Below the pieces are notes generated by a model. The model was not told the origin of the DNA. It saw nothing but the letters and a program-made list of their open reading frames with translations, and ran no database searches. The position numbers and the translations under genes are program-made. From contig NZ_JACHIN010000001.1 in assembly GCF_014203235.1 (NCBI RefSeq), forward strand, positions 1,302,001-1,366,000: 64,000 nt of DNA, given 5' to 3'. Position 1 is the stretch's first letter. Each line of letters opens with the position of its first letter. This document shows, in pieces, positions 1 through 7,747 of this stretch. The DNA comes from Nonomuraea endophytica (GTDB lineage: Bacteria; Actinomycetota; Actinomycetes; Streptosporangiales; Streptosporangiaceae).

Positions 1-352
1 CCGTCGGGCTGATCGTGGCGACCGGGCGGTATTTCCACCCGTTGGACGCTACGCGCGGGACCTTGGCGATCGCCTCCGGCCAGACGACGGTGACGTGTTC
101 GATCGGGCTCGTTGTGCTGGTCGTGGTGATCTGGGTCGCCGGTCCGGCCTGTCCGCCCCCGCTGGACAGGGCGAAAGCCGTACCCCCGACGAGGACGACG
201 ACCGCCGCGGCGGCCAGCGCCATCCGCGCCCATTGCCCCTTCTTGTGCCCTCGGCGGCGGGCGGCCACCGCTTCCGTCAGTCCGCCCGGTAGGGGTTTGG
301 CCTGGTCGGCGGCCGCTCGGAGCGTCCGCACCAGGTCTTCTTCGCTTCTCAT
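1..352 (-). CDS. Anti-sigma-like single-pass membrane protein, C-terminus cut by window edge
   Basis: The ATG at 352 overlaps the stop of the upstream sigma factor gene by 4 bases (ATGA), so the two are translationally coupled. The visible 117 residues have a short charged N-terminus (MRSEEDLVRTLRAAADQAKP), an Arg-rich stretch near residues 36-47 and one hydrophobic segment near 48-66 (ALAAAAVVVLVGGTAFAL), followed by a Thr/Ser-rich outer part. That is a cytoplasmic head, one transmembrane helix and an exterior domain. In the SigE family of actinobacteria the downstream gene often encodes such a membrane protein and is thought to modulate the sigma factor. No zinc-binding anti-sigma motif is visible, so the anti-sigma role is inferred from context only. 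Confidence 0.6.
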   Translation of the reverse strand, partial: MRSEEDLVRTLRAAADQAKPLPGGLTEAVAARRRGHKKGQWARMALAAAAVVVLVGGTAFALSSGGGQAGPATQITTTSTTSPIEHVTVVWPEAIAKVPRVASNGWKYRPVATISPT

Positions 353-825
353 CGCGCCTCCTGAAGCACTCGCTTGATGCGGAGCTTGTCCAGGGCGCGG
401 GCCGCCTGGCTGCGTACGGTCCCCCGCGAGACGCCCATGATCTCGGCGATCTCGGCGTCGGCGAGGTCCTCGTAGTAGCGCAACACGAGCACGGCTCGTT
501 GTTTGCGCGGCAGCTCCTGGAGCTCGGCCCACAGGTCGGCGTCGCCGTACCTGTCGGACCTGCCCTCTTCCGGTACGTCGGCGACAAGGTCCTCCCGGTG
601 CCGCCGACGCCAGGCGCTGATGTGCAGCCTGGTCATCGTCGTGCGAACGTACCCCTCGGGGTTCTGTTTGTTCTGCACGCGATGCCAGGCGTCACCCAGG
701 CGCGCCAGTGCCTCCTGGACAAGATCCGCCGCGTCCTCCGAGTTTCCGGACAGCACATAGCCGTACCGGAGGAGGGCGTCCCCCCTCGCTCGGACGAACT
801 CGTCGAAATCAGCTGTGTGGTCCAC
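349..825 (-). CDS. SigE-family ECF RNA polymerase sigma factor
   Basis: A 158-residue ECF sigma factor. Region 2 lies at about residues 10-75 (FDEFVRARGDALLRYGYVLSG; DAADLVQEALARLGDAW) and region 4 at about 100-150 (LPRKQRAVLVLRYYEDLADAEIAEIMG followed by the helix-turn-helix VSRGTVRSQAARALDKLR). Family members direct core polymerase to stress or envelope promoters with a GGAAC-like -35. The ATG at 825 starts immediately at the conserved N-terminus. The gene is coupled by 4 bases to the membrane protein downstream. There is no C-terminal SnoaL-like extension, as is normal for this short family. Confidence 0.93.
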   Translation of the reverse strand: MDHTADFDEFVRARGDALLRYGYVLSGNSEDAADLVQEALARLGDAWHRVQNKQNPEGYVRTTMTRLHISAWRRRHREDLVADVPEEGRSDRYGDADLWAELQELPRKQRAVLVLRYYEDLADAEIAEIMGVSRGTVRSQAARALDKLRIKRVLQEAR

Positions 826-864
826 GTATCCAAGGAGCGGCGGACGCGCGCTTCTGTTGCACGG

Positions 865-1320
865 CTATTCGGGGACGTACAGGAAGAGCACTTCCGCGGT
901 GCAGGCCGGGCGGCGCTCGCCCTCGACCTCGATCGTGACGTTCAGCGTGGTGAGCTGGCCGGCGGGGCTGCCCTTGACCGCGGCCAGCTCGGCCGTGGCG
1001 CGCACGCGCGAGCCGACCGGGATGGGCTTGGGGAAGCGGACCTTGTTCAGGCCGAAGTTGACCGCCATCGCGATGCTCTGGACCTCGACCAGCTCCTCCA
1101 GGAACGACGGCAGCAGCGACAGGCTGAGGTAGCCGTGGGCGATCGTGCCGCCGAACGGGCTCTGCTCGGCCCGCTCGACGTCGACGTGGATCCACTGGTG
1201 GTCGTCGGTGGCGTCGGCGAAGAGGTTGACCTGCTCCTGGGTGACGGTGCGCCACTCGGTCGGGCCGAAGGTCTCGCCGGCGCTCGCCTTGAGCTCCTGA
1301 AGGTTCGCGAAGGTCCGCAT
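865..1320 (-). CDS. MaoC-like (R)-specific enoyl-CoA hydratase/dehydratase
   Basis: A 151-residue single hot-dog-fold protein. The MaoC hydratase signature is visible near residues 33-60: VNLFADATDDHQWIHVDVERA, with the Asp-His pair expected to activate water, followed by GGTIAHGYLSLSLLPSF. Members hydrate trans-2-enoyl-CoA in fatty acid or polyketide metabolism. I start at the ATG at 1320 (MRTFANLQEL) because the upstream in-frame extension lacks the family's N-terminus. No clear Shine-Dalgarno sequence precedes it. The gene is alone on its strand, between the sigma factor and the divergent ATPase. Confidence 0.9.
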   Translation of the reverse strand: MRTFANLQELKASAGETFGPTEWRTVTQEQVNLFADATDDHQWIHVDVERAEQSPFGGTIAHGYLSLSLLPSFLEELVEVQSIAMAVNFGLNKVRFPKPIPVGSRVRATAELAAVKGSPAGQLTTLNVTIEVEGERRPACTAEVLFLYVPE

Positions 1321-1592
1321 GGGTCGGAACGCTATTGGGCGGTCGGCGTGGCTGCCAAGTTCAACCACTTGCTAGCTCGCGGGTGAGTACTTCCTTGCGT
1401 CGGGGGTGGTGTTGCGAAGATCTTTACTCGAAAGCATCGCGCAGGTGTTCGAGTGCGCGCTACAGTTCTGGGTATCGAATCGAACACGGGTTCGGCCAGG
1501 TGAGAGGGGGTGCCATGCTCGTCCAGACACGCCGTAGCTGTTTCTTCCCAAATCTACGACGACCGCTATACCCGGCAATAAAGTCCGAGAGC

Positions 1593-2774
1593 GTGGACCC
1601 CGTGCGCAATCCCTACGCCCCCGGTGCCGGACAGCGTCCCCCAGAGCTGGCCGGCCGTGATCGAGAGCTGCAGCAGTTCGAGGTGGTGCTGGAGCGAGTG
1701 GCCCGCGGCCGCCCCGAGCGCAGCATGGTCGTCACCGGCCTGCGCGGCGTGGGCAAGACCGTCCTGCTCAACACCTTCAAGTCCATGGCGATGCAGCGGC
1801 TGTGGGGCACCGGCAAGATCGAGGCCAGGCCCGACCAGTCGATCCGCCGCCCCGTCTCCGCCGCCCTGCACATGGCGATCCGCGAGCTGGCCCCGCGCCA
1901 CCGCGCGCCCGAGCGCATCGAGGAGTTCCTCGGCGTGCTCAAGGCGTTCGCGATGCGCGACCCGGCCGCCGCCAAGGGCACCTCCCACTGGTCGCCCGGC
2001 ATCGAGGTGCCGGCCAGCCGCGGCCGGGCCGACTCCGGTGACCTGGAGATCGACCTCACCGAGCTGTTCGTCGACGCGGCCAGCGTCGCCACCGACCTCG
2101 GCGTCGGCGTCGCGCTGTTCATCGACGAGATGCAGGACGTGCAGGCCGCCGACATCTCCGCCCTGTGCGCCGCCTGTCACGAGCTGTCGCAGACCGGCGG
2201 GCCGCTGATCGTGGTCGGCGCCGGGCTGCCGCACCTGCCGAGCGTCCTGTCGGCCAGCAAGAGCTACTCCGAGCGGCTTTTCCGTTATGCCCGCATCGAC
2301 AAGCTCGACCGTGACGCCGCCGATCTGGCGCTGATCCTCCCGGCCCGGGAGGAAGAGGTGGAGTTCACCCAGGACGCGCTCGACGCGCTCTACGAGGCGG
2401 CCGACGGCTACCCGTACTTCGTGCAGGCCTACGGCAAGGTGGCGTGGGACCTCGCGCCGCGCAGCCCGATCACCGCCGACGACGTCAAGGTCGCGGCGCC
2501 GGAGGCCGAGGAGGAACTCGCGGTGGGCTTCTTCGGCAGCCGCTACGAGCGGGCGACGCCGGCCGAGCGCGACTACATGCATGCGATGGCCCAGATCGGC
2601 GACGAGCCGGTGGCCACCTCCGACGTGGCCGACGCCCTGGGCCGCAAGCCGTCCAGCCTCTCACCGGCCCGCGACAGTTTGATCAAGAAGGGTCTCATCT
2701 ACAGCGCCGAACGCGGTCAGATCGCGTTCACAGTGCCGCATTTCGGGAGGTTCCTACGTGCACAACCGATCTAA
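1593..2774 (+). CDS. Orc1-like AAA ATPase (DPVRNPYAPGAG family)
   Basis: A 393-residue P-loop ATPase. Walker A is GLRGVGKT at residues 49-56 and Walker B is VALFIDEMQD near 172-181. The C-terminal third looks like a winged helix (SDVADALGRKPSSLSPARDSLIKKGLIYSAERGQIAFTVP in two parts). The N-terminus DPVRNPYAPGAGQRPPEL matches the start of a conserved actinobacterial family, so the GTG at 1593 is preferred. An ATG at 1515 with a much stronger GAGAGGGGG ribosome site is in frame and would add 26 residues; this alternative is real. The function is not established: Orc1/Cdc6-like fold, possibly DNA- or signal-related. The gene ends at a strong hairpin at 2790-2833. Confidence 0.85.
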   Translation: MDPVRNPYAPGAGQRPPELAGRDRELQQFEVVLERVARGRPERSMVVTGLRGVGKTVLLNTFKSMAMQRLWGTGKIEARPDQSIRRPVSAALHMAIRELAPRHRAPERIEEFLGVLKAFAMRDPAAAKGTSHWSPGIEVPASRGRADSGDLEIDLTELFVDAASVATDLGVGVALFIDEMQDVQAADISALCAACHELSQTGGPLIVVGAGLPHLPSVLSASKSYSERLFRYARIDKLDRDAADLALILPAREEEVEFTQDALDALYEAADGYPYFVQAYGKVAWDLAPRSPITADDVKVAAPEAEEELAVGFFGSRYERATPAERDYMHAMAQIGDEPVATSDVADALGRKPSSLSPARDSLIKKGLIYSAERGQIAFTVPHFGRFLRAQPI

Positions 2775-2789
2775 CCGGCACTCCTAGTC

Positions 2790-2833
2790 CTCTATTGGGT
2801 TGTCTAGTGGGGAAGCTAGACAACCCAATAGAG
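2790..2833. terminator. Perfect 18-bp inverted repeat, probable bidirectional terminator
   Basis: CTCTATTGGGTTGTCTAG at 2790-2807 pairs perfectly with its reverse complement at 2816-2833, with an 8-base loop. It lies between the convergent ATPase and MauE-like genes, so it can stop transcription from both sides. It is notably A/T-richer than its surroundings and lacks a T-run. Confidence 0.7.
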
Positions 2834-2857
2834 CCAAATCGTCATGCCGTCCTACCG

Positions 2858-2875
2858 CTTTATAGGGCGGTCTAG
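2858..2875 (+). repeat. Diverged third copy of the hairpin arm
   Basis: CTTTATAGGGCGGTCTAG matches the left hairpin arm at 14 of 18 positions and is in direct orientation. It lies just before the stop codon of the MauE-like gene. The partial conservation suggests a repeated binding-site or mobile repeat unit rather than a simple terminator. Confidence 0.5.
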
Positions 2876-2877
2876 CG

Positions 2878-3660
2878 TCAGGCCGAGACTGGCGTATATT
2901 CCGGCATGGAGTCCGTGCTGACCACTGCCATGCGCACGGCCGGTCGGCGTCCGCTGAGGTAGACGGCGAAGACCACGTCGTCACCCGCCTGGTTCTGGAA
3001 GGCGAAGAAGCGCCAGCAAAGCTCACGCCAGCTGTCGTACGGCTCCGCCACCACGAGCCCGTCTCGGTGGGCACGCCAGGCACCGGAGGCGCGCAGCCGC
3101 GCGAGCGTGTGGCCCTCAGGTGGCGCCGGACGCTGCTCGCACGGCGCCCGATACCGGATCCGGTCGACCGCCTCCTCGATCTCGGGCGAGAGCACGGCCA
3201 GCACCGCCACGCCGGCGAGGATGAACCACGAAGGGTTCACGAAGGCCATCCAGCCCGGCACCGGCGCCCATACCGACATCAACGCCATCCCGGTCAGCAC
3301 GAGCGTGCGCCCGATCGACCGGAGGCCCACCGGCGCCGAACTGACCTCGCCGAAGCAGCCGCAGCCCGCGTCGGGGCGGCGCCGGCGCAGCTCCATGAGC
3401 ACATAGGTGGACAGCGCGAAGAAGAGCACCGTTCCCCAGCGGAACAGCGGGTGCGTGGTCAGCAGCAGGCCGGCCACCAGCACCAGCTCACCGACCGCGC
3501 AGCACACCAGCGCGGAAGACTGCAGCCTCTCGGGGACCAGCACGGCGGGGCCGAGGCGGCTGAGGGCGCCAGGTTCGCCGCCGGTGTACACCGTGGCGAG
3601 TTTGGCGACCGTACCCATGACGAGGAGGACGATCAGCACCGGCAGCTGTGATTCGAGCAT
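2878..3660 (-). CDS. MauE/DoxX-like redox-associated membrane protein
   Basis: A 260-residue protein with four predicted membrane segments in its first 165 residues and a soluble C-terminal tail. A vicinal cysteine motif GCGCFG near residues 98-103 follows the second or third helix, as in MauE/DoxX-like proteins that shuttle electrons for disulfide formation in exported proteins. The C-terminal part (residues 170-260) has no family I recognise. It starts 6 bases after the stop of the Cys-rich exported-type protein upstream, so the two are almost certainly one operon. The likely job is redox maturation of a Cys-rich partner. Confidence 0.78.
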   Translation of the reverse strand: MLESQLPVLIVLLVMGTVAKLATVYTGGEPGALSRLGPAVLVPERLQSSALVCCAVGELVLVAGLLLTTHPLFRWGTVLFFALSTYVLMELRRRRPDAGCGCFGEVSSAPVGLRSIGRTLVLTGMALMSVWAPVPGWMAFVNPSWFILAGVAVLAVLSPEIEEAVDRIRYRAPCEQRPAPPEGHTLARLRASGAWRAHRDGLVVAEPYDSWRELCWRFFAFQNQAGDDVVFAVYLSGRRPAVRMAVVSTDSMPEYTPVSA

Positions 3661-3666
3661 GTGCGG

Positions 3667-4620
3667 TCACCCCAATCCGATCTGGGCATTGAAGCAGCCC
3701 TTGGTCAGTTCGCCCCCCAGTTCCACGAAGGACGAGGGCGACAGCTCGGTGATCCGCCCCCGCGGGGAGGTGCCGCACTCCACGCACCGGTCGCAGAAGC
3801 GGCCGGCCAGGCAGCCGCACGCCACGATCGGCACGTTCGCGCTACGCGTCGTGCACAGGTTCTTGACCTGCAACAACGATCCGATCGCCAGGTACGGCAG
3901 GCCGACGCAGGACACCGCCGCGTCCGGGCATCCGGCGTCGGAACGCTCCAGCATGGGATAGGCCGCGCCCCGCTCGTCCTCGTCGAAGGCGTCGGCCCAG
4001 GTCGCGGTGCCCGAGATGCGCGGTTGCTGCCCGGCGTAGGCCGGCGGCGGCGACGGCACGGACCTGGCCGGGTAGGCGGGCTGCGAGGTGGCGGGCAGCA
4101 GGGCGCGGGTCTCGCCCTCGTCCCTGATGCCGATGGCGTCGAAGAGGTAGCCGGGCTCGAACTGCGGATGCCGTACCCGCAACCGCCCGGTGGTGCGATA
4201 CGGGATGACGATGGTGCGACGGCCGCGGTGGGCGCCGCAGTCGAGCTCGACGGACAGGTCCCTACGACCGTCGATGGAGACGATGGTGCCGGTCATCCGG
4301 GTCACATCACCCCAGATCCGCTCGACGACCCGGCCGTCGCGCAGCGCGCGCAGGATGACCCGGCCGCCCACGGGCAGATCGGCCGGCGCCACGTCGCCGC
4401 CCCGCCACGCCGTCGCCCACGGCGCGATGACCAGCCGCTCTTCCTCGCCGTCCACGGTCTCGATGATGATCAGATGCGGGCTCACGTCGAGGATCTCGCC
4501 GGCCACGGCGGTTAACGGCGCGCCGTCTCCGGGATCCGGGCCCGGCACGCCCGCCTCCCGGCCCAACGCGGCCGCGGCGAGCGCTCTGCGCCGCTCAGCA
4601 CTCGGAAACCCCACGCGCAT
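3667..4620 (-). CDS. Cys-rich protein with C-terminal double-psi beta-barrel-like domain
   Basis: A 317-residue protein. Residues about 45-165 read as two small beta-rich (SH3-like) repeats (ILDVSPHLIIIETVDGEEERLVI; GTIVSIDGRRDLSVELDCG). Residues 175-225 form a Pro/Ala linker. The C-terminal 90 residues are Cys-rich (nine Cys) and carry the pattern GRITELSPSSFVELGGELTKGCFNA, which resembles the RlpA/expansin double-psi barrel signature (iDLSpaaFaklg). No classical signal peptide is visible from the ATG at 4620, chosen because GTGAGG precedes it. It is coupled to the MauE-like membrane protein. The domain call is by pattern memory, not a search. Confidence 0.55.
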   Translation of the reverse strand: MRVGFPSAERRRALAAAALGREAGVPGPDPGDGAPLTAVAGEILDVSPHLIIIETVDGEEERLVIAPWATAWRGGDVAPADLPVGGRVILRALRDGRVVERIWGDVTRMTGTIVSIDGRRDLSVELDCGAHRGRRTIVIPYRTTGRLRVRHPQFEPGYLFDAIGIRDEGETRALLPATSQPAYPARSVPSPPPAYAGQQPRISGTATWADAFDEDERGAAYPMLERSDAGCPDAAVSCVGLPYLAIGSLLQVKNLCTTRSANVPIVACGCLAGRFCDRCVECGTSPRGRITELSPSSFVELGGELTKGCFNAQIGLG

Positions 4621-4814
4621 AGCCTCACACGAGATCCGGTACGGCAGGCACCGGACACCCCAGATGAGAGCAAAATACGCAACCCCGGGGGAAGGTGTAG
4701 ACACCCGGTGACGAACAAACTGCCACCGGCATGTCCCGACCTTTATGTTTGGTAGACCGAATCCTGAATTCCGGTTCAGCCCGAACAGGCCCGCACCCTG
4801 CGATTCTGGCCACG

Positions 4815-5324
4815 ATGCAGACTGCCAGCCGGGAAGAGGAGTTCCGCGAGTACGTGACGTCTCGCGGTCCCGCCCTCCTGCGCACCGCCCACCAGCTCAC
4901 CGGGCACGCCTGTGACGCCGAGGATCTGCTGCAGAGCGCGCTGGCCAAGACGTACCTGGCGTGGGACCGGATCCAGGACCGTGCTTCCCTCGACGGTTAC
5001 GTACGGCGGGCCATGGTCAACATCAACATCTCCCAGTGGCGGCGGCGGAAGCTCGAGGAGTACCCCTCCGACGAACTGCCGGAGACCTTCTCCGAGGCCG
5101 AGTCCTGCGGCGAGGTCCACGTGCGGCTCGAACAGGCGCTTGACCAGTTGCCCGCGCGGATGCGGGAGGCGATCGTGCTGCGGTACTACGAGGACATGAG
5201 CGAGCCCGACATCGCCAGGGCGCTCGGGATCAGCGTGGGGACGGTCAAGAGCACCGTCTCCCGGGCGATGGCCAAGCTCAGGCTGGAGTTGTGCATTCCC
5301 GCTCAGCCGCCGCCCCAGCCGTAG
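4815..5324 (+). CDS. SigE-family ECF RNA polymerase sigma factor (second)
   Basis: A 169-residue ECF sigma factor. Region 2 covers residues 8-80 (EEFREYVTSRGPALLRTAHQLTG; AEDLLQSALAKTYLAWDRI) and region 4 about 105-155 (LPARMREAIVLRYYEDMSEPDIARALGISVGTVKSTVSRAMAKL in two halves). The start at 4815 (MQTASREEEF) gives the family N-terminus; the frame is open further upstream but without similarity. Unlike the first SigE factor in this window there is no adjacent anti-sigma gene. Its 3' end overlaps the convergent MarR gene by 47 bases. Confidence 0.92.
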   Translation: MQTASREEEFREYVTSRGPALLRTAHQLTGHACDAEDLLQSALAKTYLAWDRIQDRASLDGYVRRAMVNINISQWRRRKLEEYPSDELPETFSEAESCGEVHVRLEQALDQLPARMREAIVLRYYEDMSEPDIARALGISVGTVKSTVSRAMAKLRLELCIPAQPPPQP

Positions 5325-5775
5325 CGCCGGGCCGTACGACATCGCGCATTTTGCGCAGGGCGGACAGGAAGGTCGCGCGCTCGTCGTCGTCGAGAAGGGT
5401 GGTGTAGCAGTCGTCGATGTCGGCCAGGTGCCGCGGCAGCACGTCGCTCAGCCGCTCACGGCCCGCGTCGGTCAGCACCGCGTAGGAGGCGCGGCGGTCG
5501 GTCGGGCAGGCCATCCGCGCGACCAGGCTCTCACGCTCCAGCCGGTCGACCACGCGGGTGACCCCACTCGTGGACAGACCGGTCTGTGTCGCCAGATCGG
5601 TCATACGCAGGCGCTGCTCGGGCGATCGCGACAGCCTTATCAGCGTCTCGAAGTCGATCCAGGACAGCCCGGCCGCCTGGAAGACCGGGTTCATCCGTGC
5701 GGACAGGCCGGCATGGACCTCGGCGATCAGGCCCATGGCGGTAAGGCGGGGGTCATCAAAGGGGCTCACGCTCAT
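5278..5775 (-). CDS. MarR-family transcriptional regulator
   Basis: A 165-residue winged-helix regulator. The DNA-binding core is visible at residues 45-105 (SRSPEQRLRMTDLATQTGLSTSGVTRVVDRLERESLVAR and the wing ACPTDRRASYAVLTDAGRERL). MarR dimers bind short palindromes and are released by small ligands. The start is set at the ATG at 5775 (MSVSPFDD), since earlier in-frame codons have no family similarity. It is divergent from the YceI gene, with a palindrome at 5796-5817 between them, so it probably represses yceI and itself. Confidence 0.92.
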   Translation of the reverse strand: MSVSPFDDPRLTAMGLIAEVHAGLSARMNPVFQAAGLSWIDFETLIRLSRSPEQRLRMTDLATQTGLSTSGVTRVVDRLERESLVARMACPTDRRASYAVLTDAGRERLSDVLPRHLADIDDCYTTLLDDDERATFLSALRKMRDVVRPGATAGAAAERECTTPA

Positions 5776-5792
5776 ACTGTATCTGACGATAG

Positions 5793-5822
5793 TTGACGCG
5801 AGGAATATTCCTCGTGTAGACA
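5793..5822 (+). promoter_or_regulatory. Candidate yceI promoter with MarR operator inside it
   Basis: TTGACG at 5793-5798 and TAGACA at 5817-5822 are separated by 18 bases. The 16-bp perfect palindrome CGAGGAATATTCCTCG (5799-5814) fills the spacer, and the symmetry extends to 5796-5817 with one mismatched pair. A bound MarR dimer would block polymerase at this promoter. Confidence 0.65.
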
Positions 5823-5869
5823 TTTGTTGGCGCAAGCATCCGCACTGACTTGATCTCAAGGAGACCCCA

Positions 5870-6430
5870 ATGAGCACTCGTACCTGGGACGGCCTCGACA
5901 TCCCCGCCGCCGGCACCTACAAGCTCGACGTCGCCCACACCAACGTCGGCTTCACGGCCAAGCACATGATGGTCAGCAAGGTACGCGGCCAGTTCACCGA
6001 CTTCGACGGCTCGGTCACGATCGCGGAGAACCCGCTCGAATCCTCGGCCGAGATCACCATCAAGGCCGCCAGCATCAGCACCGGCCAGCCCGACCGCGAC
6101 GGCCACCTGCGCAGCGAGGACTTCCTCGCGGCCGAGAAGTTCCCCGAGCTCACCTTCCGGACCACGCGCGTGACCGGGCACTCCGGCGAGGAGTTCACCG
6201 TCGTCGGCGACCTGAAGATCCGCGACGTGACCAAGGAGATCGAGCTCAAGGTCGAGTACAACGGCGCCGGCACCAACCCGTGGGGCCAGCAGGTGTGGGC
6301 CTTCAGCATCAGCGCCGAGTTCGACCGCGAGACCTTCGGCCTGACCTGGAACCAGGCCCTGGAGACCGGCGGCGTACTGGTGGGCAAGAAGGTCAAGATC
6401 GAGATCGAGGGCGAGGCCAATCCTGCCTGA
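5870..6430 (+). CDS. YceI-family lipid/polyisoprenoid-binding protein
   Basis: A 186-residue YceI protein of normal length, with the family's extended lipocalin-like barrel. Recognisable stretches are GTYKLDVAHTNVGFTAKHMMVSKVRGQF (residues 15-42, in two parts), the D-GHLRSEDFL loop near 78-86, and FPELTFRTTRV. No signal peptide is present, so it is cytoplasmic, as in many actinobacterial members. It binds isoprenoid-type amphiphiles; the physiological ligand is unknown. A strong AAGGAG ribosome site lies 8 bases before the ATG. Regulation is likely by the divergent MarR protein. Confidence 0.93.
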   Translation: MSTRTWDGLDIPAAGTYKLDVAHTNVGFTAKHMMVSKVRGQFTDFDGSVTIAENPLESSAEITIKAASISTGQPDRDGHLRSEDFLAAEKFPELTFRTTRVTGHSGEEFTVVGDLKIRDVTKEIELKVEYNGAGTNPWGQQVWAFSISAEFDRETFGLTWNQALETGGVLVGKKVKIEIEGEANPA

Positions 6431-6449
6431 GCCGACGCCCCTCGCGACC

Positions 6450-6492
6450 CTGTCCACAGGTGTGGACAGGGTTATCCACAGGCGGTGGACAA
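6450..6492. promoter_or_regulatory. Cluster of four DnaA-box-like 9-mers
   Basis: CTGTCCACA (6450-6458, plus), CTGTCCACA (6461-6469, minus), TTATCCACA (6472-6480, plus, a perfect consensus box) and TTGTCCACC (6484-6492, minus) lie within 43 bases. The first two form a 9-bp inverted repeat. The cluster sits between yceI and tRNA-Ser. Confidence 0.55.
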
Positions 6493-6562
6493 CATGCGTC
6501 GCGTAACCGCTTTGCTGCCTCGGCAGAAGGCCGGTACGCTGTCGGAAGCCACGTGGCTACCG

Positions 6563-6652
6563 GGAGGCTTCGCCTAGTCAGGTCTATGGCGCCGCACTGC
6601 TAATGCGGTTTGGGTTTACCGCCCATCCGGGGTTCAAATCCCCGAGCCTCCG
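6563..6652 (+). tRNA. tRNA-Ser (anticodon GCT)
   Basis: Complete class II tRNA of 90 nt. Acceptor arms GGAGGCT (6563-6569) and AGCCTCC (6645-6651) pair, with G as discriminator base. The anticodon loop is CTGCTAA between CCGCA and TGCGG, giving GCT for AGC/AGT serine codons. A long variable arm and a T arm with TTCAAAT are present. CCA is not encoded. Its 3' half is the attachment site of the element that follows. Confidence 0.96.
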
Positions 6653-6654
6653 CA
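6597..6654 (+). repeat. Attachment site copy within tRNA-Ser (attL of small element)
   Basis: This 58-nt stretch from the anticodon loop to just past the tRNA 3' end reappears at 9355-9413 with two substitutions and one inserted T. Use of the 3' half of a tRNA gene as the crossover site is typical of tyrosine integrases. Confidence 0.75.
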
Positions 6655-6716
6655 CGGCATGGTCTTGCCCCTCATGCGCGCTTCGCGCGTGGGGGGCATG
6701 GCTGTCTCTCCAGTCG

Positions 6717-6749
6717 AAAGGGCCTCCTTTCGGTCGGACGCCCTTTTTC
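6717..6749 (+). terminator. Rho-independent-type terminator after tRNA-Ser
   Basis: AAAGGGCCTCC at 6717-6727 pairs with GGACGCCCTTT at 6736-6746 (one mismatch) and runs into a T-tract. It lies inside the element and replaces the native terminator displaced to 9420. Confidence 0.7.
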
Positions 6750-6912
6750 TGGACCGCCCGTTGCCCGGCCAAGTGGTTGGGCAGTTGGATCCCGCCCTGG
6801 TCAAAGGTGCTCCGCGCGTTTTCATTGTGTCGCTTGCGCCCACCGCTCCTACGCGGGGGGCACACCGACAAGGTCGGCCGGCTCTCCGGGTGACGAATCT
6901 TGGACCCATTTC

Positions 6913-7722
6913 CTATATGAGGCAGTACGCCGCCGTGGCGTCGTCGTATGCCTTGCCTCGCGGCCAGCGTTTGCCTTCGGGGTCGGAGTGTTCGGCGTCT
7001 CGGACCTGCCTGAGCAGGGCTTGGGGACCTTGGTCGGCGAGGAGGTCGAGGGTGTGGGGCCAGGTGGTGATGGCGAAGCGGTCGACCGGCCGGGATGCGC
7101 CGTCGCTGAGGAGCGCCGCCGCGTGGACCTTGTCTAGTGGCATGCTGCCGGTGAGGGCTTGGTCGGCCGCGTGCGGGTCGGTGGCCGCCACCCAGAAGCC
7201 TCCGTCGCGGTTGCGGTAGGAGCGCAGGGTCTCGACGTAGTGGCGGTGGGCTTGGGTGTGCTCCGGGGTGCCAGATGGTAGAGCGTCCATCTCTGCCCGA
7301 TGGGAGGCACCGATCTGGGCTTCGCGGTCGTCGCAGATGACCATGGGCTCCCCCGCGTCCAGGACGAGCACGGAGTCGGCCAGGACCAGCCATTGCACGG
7401 CGTCAGCCGTACGCCGGAGCATGACCACGGTCGCGGACGGTGAGCCGGGATGGGACAGGTCGCAGGTGCCGTCGTGCAGTGAGGCGACCGACTTGATCCC
7501 TTCGGCCAGCAGGCTTGCCAGGGCATCCTTGCATTGGGTCATCGAGGCGAGCACTGCGGAGCCGAGTGTCCGGGAGAACCAGGCCGCTCCATGCGAACAG
7601 CCTGAGTCAGAGCCCGCTGGTGTGCCGGCGCCGTCGAGCAGCACGACAGCTTCGGGCGTCGCAGCGACGAAGTCCTCGTTCGAACGACCGGGAGCGGCTT
7701 CGGTGGCGAAGGTGACCCGCAC
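6913..7722 (-). CDS. PP2C-like protein phosphatase
   Basis: A 269-residue protein with PP2C landmarks: a metal-site-like N-terminus (RSNEDFVAATPEAVVLLDGAG, residues 13-33), ADSVLVLD near 115, LSDGASR near 208 and the C-terminal DDATAAYC. These correspond to the Asp residues that hold the two metal ions in serine/threonine phosphatases. The GTG start at 7722 follows AGGAGG. It is cytoplasmic, with no membrane segment. It lies alone in the decayed tRNA-Ser element; what it dephosphorylates is unknown. Similar stand-alone PP2C genes are common as cargo in actinobacterial islands. Confidence 0.75.
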   Translation of the reverse strand: MRVTFATEAAPGRSNEDFVAATPEAVVLLDGAGTPAGSDSGCSHGAAWFSRTLGSAVLASMTQCKDALASLLAEGIKSVASLHDGTCDLSHPGSPSATVVMLRRTADAVQWLVLADSVLVLDAGEPMVICDDREAQIGASHRAEMDALPSGTPEHTQAHRHYVETLRSYRNRDGGFWVAATDPHAADQALTGSMPLDKVHAAALLSDGASRPVDRFAITTWPHTLDLLADQGPQALLRQVRDAEHSDPEGKRWPRGKAYDDATAAYCLI

Positions 7723-7747
7723 CAGCTATGCCTCCTCATGTAGGTAG

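Noticed and set aside
6450..6492. DnaA boxes considered as the chromosomal origin
   Set aside because: Only four boxes are present and there is no dnaA, dnaN, AT-rich unwinding region or parAB locus alongside.
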